From: Clostridiaceae bacterium
GTDB taxonomy: Bacteria; Bacillota; Clostridia; Oscillospirales; Acutalibacteraceae
Length of the DNA: 10,274 nt
Direction of reading: 5' to 3'
NCBI GenBank assembly: GCA_016293225.1
Contig: JAEDEQ010000062.1
Span: 1 to 10,274, forward strand
The notes below the pieces were generated by a model. That model was not told where the DNA came from. It did not search any database and saw nothing but the letters and a program-made list of their open reading frames with translations. Shown here in pieces: positions 5,922 through 10,274 of the stretch (within the stretch, counting starts at the first letter, position 1; every line of letters begins with the position of its first letter). The position numbers and the translations under genes were made by a program.

Positions 5922-6110
5922 ATGAAGAAAAACGGGCAGCAGCTTGAAAAGGAGCAGCTTTTTTCTGCGGAAACGGCAGTGGAGTTTTTCCCCGAAGAAA
6001 GGCCAAAGCTTTCCTCAACACCGCACAAGGACCGCCTGAAGGTCAAAGATAAAAATTTTTCAAAAAATTTTAAAAGTGAGAAAACAGGAGAAAACAAGAG
6101 CTATTTTTAA
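5922..6110 (+). CDS. Hypothetical hydrophilic small protein, 62 aa
   Basis: A 62-codon ORF starting MKKNGQQLEKEQLF and ending ENKSYF. The RBS AGGGAGGG (5908-5915) lies 6 nt before the ATG. It is highly charged, rich in Lys, Glu and Ser, and without membrane segments, cysteines or recognisable motifs, so it is probably largely disordered. The ATG at 5805 would add 39 residues, but that extension is Arg/Gly/Pro-rich with low-quality coding character, so I prefer 5922. It has its own promoter and ends 15 nt before the CtsR operator array; a single GGTCAAA at 6041-6047 lies inside it. I do not recognise a family. It could be a small regulator or a lineage-specific protein, or the transcript could be mainly an RNA with a chance ORF. 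Confidence 0.5.
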   Translation: MKKNGQQLEKEQLFSAETAVEFFPEERPKLSSTPHKDRLKVKDKNFSKNFKSEKTGENKSYF

Positions 6111-6125
6111 AAATCGGAGGATATC

Positions 6126-6212
6126 GGTCAAGTTTGACCTTTTTTGACCTTTGCAAAAAGGTCAAAGTCGGCTATAATATACAACAGAAAGTCAAAGAAA
6201 GTCAAAGTCAAA
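6126..6212 (+). promoter_or_regulatory. CtsR operator array
   Basis: The CtsR consensus is two RGTCAAA heptads in tandem with a 3-bp spacer. Two such pairs are present: on the minus strand at 6133-6139 and 6143-6149, and on the plus strand at 6190-6196 and 6200-6206, each with exact heptads 10 bp apart. Extra heptads lie at 6160-6166 (exact), 6206-6212 (exact, sharing one base with its neighbour) and 6126-6132 (6 of 7). The pairs flank the promoter at 6151-6178. A perfect 10-bp inverted repeat (6143-6152 with 6157-6166) is formed by opposed heptads. Confidence 0.92.
6151..6178 (+). promoter_or_regulatory. ctsR operon promoter (sigma-A type)
   Basis: TTGCAA (6151-6156), a 16-bp spacer and TATAAT (6173-6178), embedded in the CtsR heptads so that repressor binding would block both the -35 region and the transcription start. 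Confidence 0.75.
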
Positions 6213-6227
6213 GAAGGTGTTTAAAAA

Positions 6228-6680
6228 GTGAACCTTTCCAATGTGATCGCTCAGATGATATCCGAAATGCTTGACGGAAAGGACGAGGTTGAGTTCAGGC
6301 GCAATACGCTTGCGCAGGACCTCGGCTGTGTACCGAGCCAGATAAATTACGTGATCTCCTCGCGTTTCACTCCGGAGCGCGGATACATTGTTGAAAGCAG
6401 ACGGGGAGGCGGCGGTTTTATCAGGATTGCCAAGGTCAACTGCAACGGCGAAACTCTGCTGATGCACGTTGTCAACTCGGTGGGCGACTCGATAGACGAG
6501 GCCACCTGCCGCGCCCACCTTGCAAATCTTGTTTACCGCGAGCTGCTTTCAAAGCGCGACGCAAAGCTTATCCTCTCTGCCGTCAGCGACTCGTGTCTGA
6601 GAGCCGTTGACGCCGAAACGAGAGATAAAGTCCGAGCGTTGATATTCAAACAGCTTCTCATTACGGTAATGAATAACTGA
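6228..6680 (+). CDS. ctsR: CtsR, repressor of class III heat-shock genes
   Basis: A 150-aa dimeric winged-HTH repressor of clp and mcs genes; it loses DNA binding on heating and is degraded through McsB/ClpCP. The family core is plain: CVPSQINYVISSRFTPERGY (34-53) is the HTH region, followed by IVESRRGGGGFIRI with R58, R59 and G60-G63, the glycine-rich wing that acts as thermosensor and carries the arginines targeted by McsB in Bacillaceae. The C-terminal dimerisation/McsB-interaction domain covers about 75-150. The start is GTG 6228 with GAAGGTG (6213-6219) 8 nt upstream; length matches the family. It is first in the operon with mcsA (15-nt gap) and sits under its own operator array, so autoregulation is expected. 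Confidence 0.96.
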   Translation: MNLSNVIAQMISEMLDGKDEVEFRRNTLAQDLGCVPSQINYVISSRFTPERGYIVESRRGGGGFIRIAKVNCNGETLLMHVVNSVGDSIDEATCRAHLANLVYRELLSKRDAKLILSAVSDSCLRAVDAETRDKVRALIFKQLLITVMNN

Positions 6681-6695
6681 CAGGAGGAATGAATT

Positions 6696-7223
6696 ATGTT
6701 GTGTCAAAACTGCTCAAAACGCGAAGCAACAACTCATATAAAAAGAATTGTAAACGGTGAAACGACCGAAAGCCACCTTTGCGAAGAATGCGCAAGAAAG
6801 CTCGGTTACGATGACTTTTTCGATGACTTTTCATTCAGTATTCCCAATATCTTTTCATCGTTCTTCAAGGACAGTGCGTTTGCCCTTGCCTCGGCAAAGA
6901 CCGACCGCTGCGAAAAATGCTCAAGTACCTTTGACGATATTATCCGTACCGGAATGGTCGGCTGCGCAGACTGCTATGAAAAATTCTATGACCGTCTGCT
7001 GCCCTCAATCCAGCGTATCCACGGAAGAACAAAGCATGTGGGCAGAGTACCCTATACCGAAGTTCCGGACGAAAAAAAGCCGGAAGCCAAAAAGAAAGAG
7101 CTTTCCGCCGAGGAAAAGATTGCAAAGCTTCAGGAGGATATGCAGAAAGCAATAGACTGCCAGAACTTTGAGCAGGCGGCTGTTATCCGGGACGAAATAA
7201 AAGAGCTGAAAGGGGAAAAATAA
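6696..7223 (+). CDS. mcsA: McsA, zinc-finger activator of the arginine kinase McsB
   Basis: A 175-aa protein with four CxxC motifs: C3/C6, C29/C32, C72/C75 and C90/C93, two per presumed zinc site. A Phe/Asp-rich linker (40-60) separates the two sites. A C-terminal UVR domain (about 139-172; KIAKLQEDMQKAI, NFEQAAVIRDEIKEL) follows, the type seen in UvrB/UvrC and in ClpC. McsA binds and activates McsB and shields CtsR under non-stress conditions in Bacillus. The RBS AGGAGGA (6682-6688) lies 7 nt before the ATG. The gene stops 3 nt before mcsB, so the pair is probably made in a fixed ratio. Confidence 0.95.
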   Translation: MLCQNCSKREATTHIKRIVNGETTESHLCEECARKLGYDDFFDDFSFSIPNIFSSFFKDSAFALASAKTDRCEKCSSTFDDIIRTGMVGCADCYEKFYDRLLPSIQRIHGRTKHVGRVPYTEVPDEKKPEAKKKELSAEEKIAKLQEDMQKAIDCQNFEQAAVIRDEIKELKGEK

Positions 7224-7226
7224 AAA

Positions 7227-8243
7227 ATGAAGTGGTATTCAAACAAAGGCGAACATTCTGACGTTGTCCTCAGCACAAGAATAAGATTTGCACGCAACCT
7301 TAAGGATTATCCCTTTCCGGCGCGTCTGAGCACCGTTGAAAAGGAAAAGGTCAACGAGATAATGCGCGATATTTTCCTTGCTGCGGACAGCGGTGAAAAA
7401 CTCACCTACACCGAAATGAAAGCGCTTTCCTCTGTCGCTGCCGTTTCGCTTGCGGAAAAGCATCTGATAAGCCCGGAATTTGCTTCCGACCCGAACGGAC
7501 GTGCGCTGCTCCTTTCCGAGGACGAGGACGTAAGCATAATGCTGTGTGAAGAAGACCACGCCCGCATTCAGGTCATTCTTCCCGGCCTTGCCCTTGAGGA
7601 CGCATATGAAAAAGCGTTGAAATTTGACAAGGCGCTTGAGGAAAAAGCAGCTATCGCCTTTGACAGAAACCTCGGCTATCTTACCCAGTGCCCGACCAAT
7701 CTCGGAACGGGAATGAGAGCTTCCGTAATGCTTCACCTTCCGGCGCTTGCGGAAAACGGCGTGATTGCGCGCCTTGCCGCAACGGTTGCAAAGCTCGGTC
7801 TGACGCTGCGCGGAGTTTACGGCAACACAAGCCGCTTTGTCGGCAGCCTTTTCCAGCTGAGCAATCAGGTAACGCTCGGAATTTCCGAGCAGGCCGCGGT
7901 TCAGAATCTGAACGCCATTGCTCTGCAGATTGCCGAGCAGGAAACGCAGGCAAGGCAGGCGCTGCTTAAGGACGACGCTTTCATTGACCGCATCTGGCGC
8001 GCTTACGGAATTCTTACAAGCGCGCACATGATAGGTTGCGATGAATTCTGCGATCTTTTATCGCTCGTTCGTCTCGGTGCGGCGCAGGGAATAGTTGACC
8101 TTCCCCTTGAAACGCTCAGCCGTCTGCTGATTGAAATGCAGCCGGCAACAATCAACGCAAAGCAGGGAGAAAGCCTTTCCCAGCGAGAACGCGATGTCTT
8201 CAGGGCTGAAGCCGTTAAAAAGGCTTTGAGCCGGAAGCAATAA
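7227..8243 (+). CDS. mcsB: McsB, protein-arginine kinase (phosphagen-kinase fold)
   Basis: A 338-aa protein-arginine kinase that marks proteins with phospho-arginine for ClpCP. Family motifs are VLSTRIRFARNL (14-25), CEEDHARIQ (107-115, with the first catalytic Glu in EED), TQCPTNLGTGMRASVM (153-168, with active-site Cys C155), QLSNQVTLG (210-218), and the C-terminal phospho-arginine-binding stretch around R322-D323 (RERDVFRAEA). The odd point is at 195-205: the family reads RG-[IL]-YGEG-[ST], where the Glu is the second catalytic carboxylate (E314 in arginine kinase), but here it is RGVYGNTS with N200. The nucleotide codon is AAC (7824-7826), so it is not a translation artefact. The protein is about 25 aa shorter than B. 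subtilis McsB, mostly at the N-terminus. ATG 7227 has AAAGGGGA (7209-7216) upstream. The protein may be active, altered or non-catalytic. Confidence 0.93.
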   Translation: MKWYSNKGEHSDVVLSTRIRFARNLKDYPFPARLSTVEKEKVNEIMRDIFLAADSGEKLTYTEMKALSSVAAVSLAEKHLISPEFASDPNGRALLLSEDEDVSIMLCEEDHARIQVILPGLALEDAYEKALKFDKALEEKAAIAFDRNLGYLTQCPTNLGTGMRASVMLHLPALAENGVIARLAATVAKLGLTLRGVYGNTSRFVGSLFQLSNQVTLGISEQAAVQNLNAIALQIAEQETQARQALLKDDAFIDRIWRAYGILTSAHMIGCDEFCDLLSLVRLGAAQGIVDLPLETLSRLLIEMQPATINAKQGESLSQRERDVFRAEAVKKALSRKQ

Positions 8244-8251
8244 ACAACAAT

Positions 8252-8286
8252 CGGGCGGCGGGCATGAAATTCATGCCTGCCGTCCG
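8252..8286 (+). other. Strong hairpin between mcsB and clpC, without a U-tract
   Basis: A 15-bp stem with two G-U wobbles (8252-8266 with 8272-8286) and a 5-nt AAATT loop in the 81-nt gap between mcsB and clpC. No T-run follows and no promoter is visible after it, so clpC should still be cotranscribed. It may stabilise, process or partly attenuate the mRNA and so set clpC levels against the kinase. Confidence 0.55.
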
Positions 8287-8324
8287 TTCAGATAAATCCA
8301 TAAAAGAACAAGGAGTTGATCCGT

Positions 8325-10274
8325 ATGTATAAATTCACCGGTTTTACCGAAAAAGCAAACCGTGCTCTTAATTCTGCCATTGAGGTTGCCGAAAATCTCG
8401 GTCATACCTATATCGGCAGCGAACATCTTCTGATGGGCCTTGTCCGCGAGGACAACGGCACGGCCACAACTCTCCTGCTTTCGCGCGGGGTAACGCCGCA
8501 AAAGGTTGAAGAGCTCATAAGGAGTACCGTCGGCGTGGGCATTCCTACCGTGCTTACTCCCGATGATTTCACACCGCGCTGCAAGCATATTATTGAGCTT
8601 TCCGTTTCGCTTGCAAGGAGCGAGAACGCAGGCTATGTAGGTACCGAGCATCTCCTCGGCGCAATACTGCGCGAGGGTGACGGCTGTGCCGCATATATTC
8701 TTTCCGAGCTAGGCGTGTCCGTTCCGCTTTTGCTGGACGAACTTTCAAACGCAGGGGAAAGCCGCTCTCCGTTTTCCCAGAGCGGACGCTCCGGCGGCAA
8801 AAATTCTGCAAAAACCTCAACTCCGAACCTTGATAAATACGGTCAGGATCTGACCAAAAAGGCGCAGAGCGGCGAGATTGACCCGGTCATTGGCCGTGAA
8901 AAGGAGATTGAAAGGGTTATTCAAATTCTTTCAAGGCGCACCAAGAACAATCCCTGCCTTATAGGCGAGCCGGGCGTAGGCAAAACCGCGATTGCGGAAG
9001 GTCTGGCGCTGAGGATTGCACAGGGCGAGGTTCCCGAGCTGCTCAAGGATAAGCGCATTGTGTCTCTTGACCTTACCGGAATGGTTGCCGGAACAAAATA
9101 CAGAGGAGATTTTGAAGAAAGAATAAAAAGCTGTATCGACGAGGTAACCAAGGCAAAGGACGTTATCCTCTTTATTGATGAGGTTCATAATCTTATCGGC
9201 ACAGGCTCCGCCGAGGGCGCGGTTGACGCCGCAAATATCCTCAAGCCGTCGCTTGCAAGGAGCGAGCTTCAGGTTATCGGCGCAACAACGCTTGAAGAAT
9301 ACCGCAAATATATTGAAAAGGACAGCGCGCTTGAAAGGCGTTTTCAGCCCGTCAAGGTCGGCGAGCCCTCCGAGGAGGAGGCCGTTGAAATCCTTAAGGG
9401 ACTGAGGAACAAATATGAGGCGCACCACAAGGTTAAAATAACTGATGACGCTATCGTTGCCGCAGTCAAGATGTCCTCAAGGTATATCACCGACAGGTAT
9501 CTGCCGGATAAGGCTATTGACCTTGTTGACGAGGCCGCGTCAAGGGTAAGGCTTCGCGCTTTCACAACGCCGCCTGAGATAAAAAAGATTGAAGACGACA
9601 TCAAGCAGATTAACGAAGAAAAAGCCGCCGCCGTCAATTCGCAGGACTTTGAACGGGCCGCGTCGCTTCGTGACAGGGAAAAGGAGCTTCGCTCAAAGCT
9701 CACCGCTTCAAGGACAAACTGGAAAGAGGAATCTGCAAGAGTCGGCGGCGAGGTCACCCCGAATGAAGTTGCACAGATTGTGTCGGGCTGGACAGGTATC
9801 CCCGTAACCGAGCTTACGAGGGAGGAAGGCCAGCGCCTGCTTGAAATGGAGTCTATACTCCACAAGCGCATCGTCGGTCAGGATAAGGCTGTTTCCGCCG
9901 TTGCAAGAGCAATAAGGCGCGGCAGGAGCGGACTGAAGGACCCGAAAAGGCCGCTCGGCTCGTTCATTTTCCTCGGACCTACCGGCGTTGGCAAAACAGA
10001 GCTTTGCAAGGCGCTCGGCGCTGCAATGTTCGGTGATGAAAACGCTGTTATCCGCTTCGATATGTCCGAATTCATGGAAAAGCACAGTACCTCGCGTCTT
10101 GTCGGCTCGCCTCCGGGATATGTCGGCTACGAGGAGGGCGGCGAGCTGACCGAGCAGGTCAGAAGAAAGCCGTACAGCGTTATTCTTTTTGATGAAATTG
10201 AAAAGGCGCACCCGGACGTTTTCAATATGCTGCTTCAGATTCTTGATGACGGCGTTCTCACCGACACGCAGGGC
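8325..10274 (+). CDS. clpC: ClpC, AAA+ unfoldase of the ClpCP protease (3' partial)
   Basis: The first 650 residues of ClpC, running off the right edge in frame with no stop; the family is about 810 aa, so roughly 160 residues are missing. Order of parts: N-domain with two Clp_N repeats (about 1-145; E33 and E108 correspond to the phospho-arginine-pocket Glu pair of B. subtilis ClpC, E32/E106), a Ser/Gly-rich linker (about 145-165), D1 AAA+ (Walker A GEPGVGKT 214-221; Walker B VILFIDE 280-286), a UVR-type middle domain (about 419-459, QDFERAASLRD), and D2 AAA+ (Walker A GPTGVGKT 551-558; Walker B VILFDE 619-624). The RBS AGGAG at 8311-8315 lies 9 nt before ATG 8325. The M-domain UVR is where McsA/MecA-type adaptors act. 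The gene is in the CtsR operon behind mcsB; no separate promoter is visible. Confidence 0.96.
   Translation, partial: MYKFTGFTEKANRALNSAIEVAENLGHTYIGSEHLLMGLVREDNGTATTLLLSRGVTPQKVEELIRSTVGVGIPTVLTPDDFTPRCKHIIELSVSLARSENAGYVGTEHLLGAILREGDGCAAYILSELGVSVPLLLDELSNAGESRSPFSQSGRSGGKNSAKTSTPNLDKYGQDLTKKAQSGEIDPVIGREKEIERVIQILSRRTKNNPCLIGEPGVGKTAIAEGLALRIAQGEVPELLKDKRIVSLDLTGMVAGTKYRGDFEERIKSCIDEVTKAKDVILFIDEVHNLIGTGSAEGAVDAANILKPSLARSELQVIGATTLEEYRKYIEKDSALERRFQPVKVGEPSEEEAVEILKGLRNKYEAHHKVKITDDAIVAAVKMSSRYITDRYLPDKAIDLVDEAASRVRLRAFTTPPEIKKIEDDIKQINEEKAAAVNSQDFERAASLRDREKELRSKLTASRTNWKEESARVGGEVTPNEVAQIVSGWTGIPVTELTREEGQRLLEMESILHKRIVGQDKAVSAVARAIRRGRSGLKDPKRPLGSFIFLGPTGVGKTELCKALGAAMFGDENAVIRFDMSEFMEKHSTSRLVGSPPGYVGYEEGGELTEQVRRKPYSVILFDEIEKAHPDVFNMLLQILDDGVLTDTQG

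Noticed and set aside
5672..5947. 91-aa frame overlapping the lipoprotein end and the 62-aa ORF
   Set aside because: It crosses a strong promoter, lacks an RBS and overlaps the better-supported ORF at 5922.
7239..8027. 262-aa open frame on the minus strand across mcsB
   Set aside because: It lies wholly antisense to mcsB, whose protein matches its family throughout; an antisense shadow of codon bias.
1..10274. CRISPR arrays, tRNAs, rRNAs, insertion sequences, phage or conjugation genes
   Set aside because: No regularly spaced repeats, no cloverleaf or CCA-ended structures, no transposase motifs or terminal inverted repeats, and no mobile-element proteins were seen on either strand.

Overview
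The window looks like chromosomal DNA of a Gram-positive, low-to-mid GC Firmicute, most likely a gut-type spore-forming clostridium (Oscillospirales/Ruminococcaceae-like). The reasons are a complete ctsR-mcsA-mcsB-clpC heat-shock operon, a Firmicute-type LexA, a SpoIIQ-like M23 protein, a YerB-type (DUF3048) lipoprotein, strong AGGAGG-type ribosome binding sites, and sigma-A promoters close to consensus. The exact taxon cannot be read from the sequence. There are no IS elements, phage genes, CRISPR arrays, tRNAs or rRNAs.

Layout. (1) Positions 1-2300, plus strand: the tail of an unidentified gene, then a GPH/MelB-type sugar:cation symporter overlapping a ChbG/YdjC-type carbohydrate deacetylase by 8 nt. 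This is a small carbohydrate-utilisation operon. It ends at two back-to-back hairpins (2305-2366) that also serve the convergent gene. (2) 2455-3204, minus strand: a membrane-anchored M23/LytM endopeptidase resembling SpoIIQ. (3) 3349-4244, plus strand: lexA with a textbook promoter whose -35 overlaps a CAAAC-N4-GTTTG operator (autoregulation), then a 35-codon ORF for an amphipathic peptide behind a perfect TTGACA-17-TATAAT promoter, then a long bidirectional terminator (4298-4353). (4) 4460-5685: promoter, structured leader and the YerB-family lipoprotein, which has an unusual cluster of cysteines. (5) 5718-6110: a strong promoter, a leader of about 170 nt and a 62-aa hydrophilic ORF of unknown function. 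(6) 6126-10274: a dense array of CtsR heptads around the promoter, then ctsR, mcsA, mcsB and clpC (clpC runs off the right edge).

How the genes fit together. CtsR represses its own operon. McsB is the protein-arginine kinase, McsA its zinc-finger activator, and ClpC the AAA+ unfoldase that recognises phospho-arginine and feeds ClpP. LexA is the SOS repressor. Two global stress regulators therefore lie about 2.2 kb apart, with two uncharacterised small ORFs and a lipoprotein between them.

The observations most worth a second look are: a predicted Asn in McsB where the family carries a catalytic Glu; the strongly expressed-looking 35-aa amphipathic peptide beside lexA; the multi-heptad CtsR operator; the 62-aa orphan with its own promoter; and the cysteine cluster in the YerB-like lipoprotein. 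I did not find a clearly new multi-gene system.
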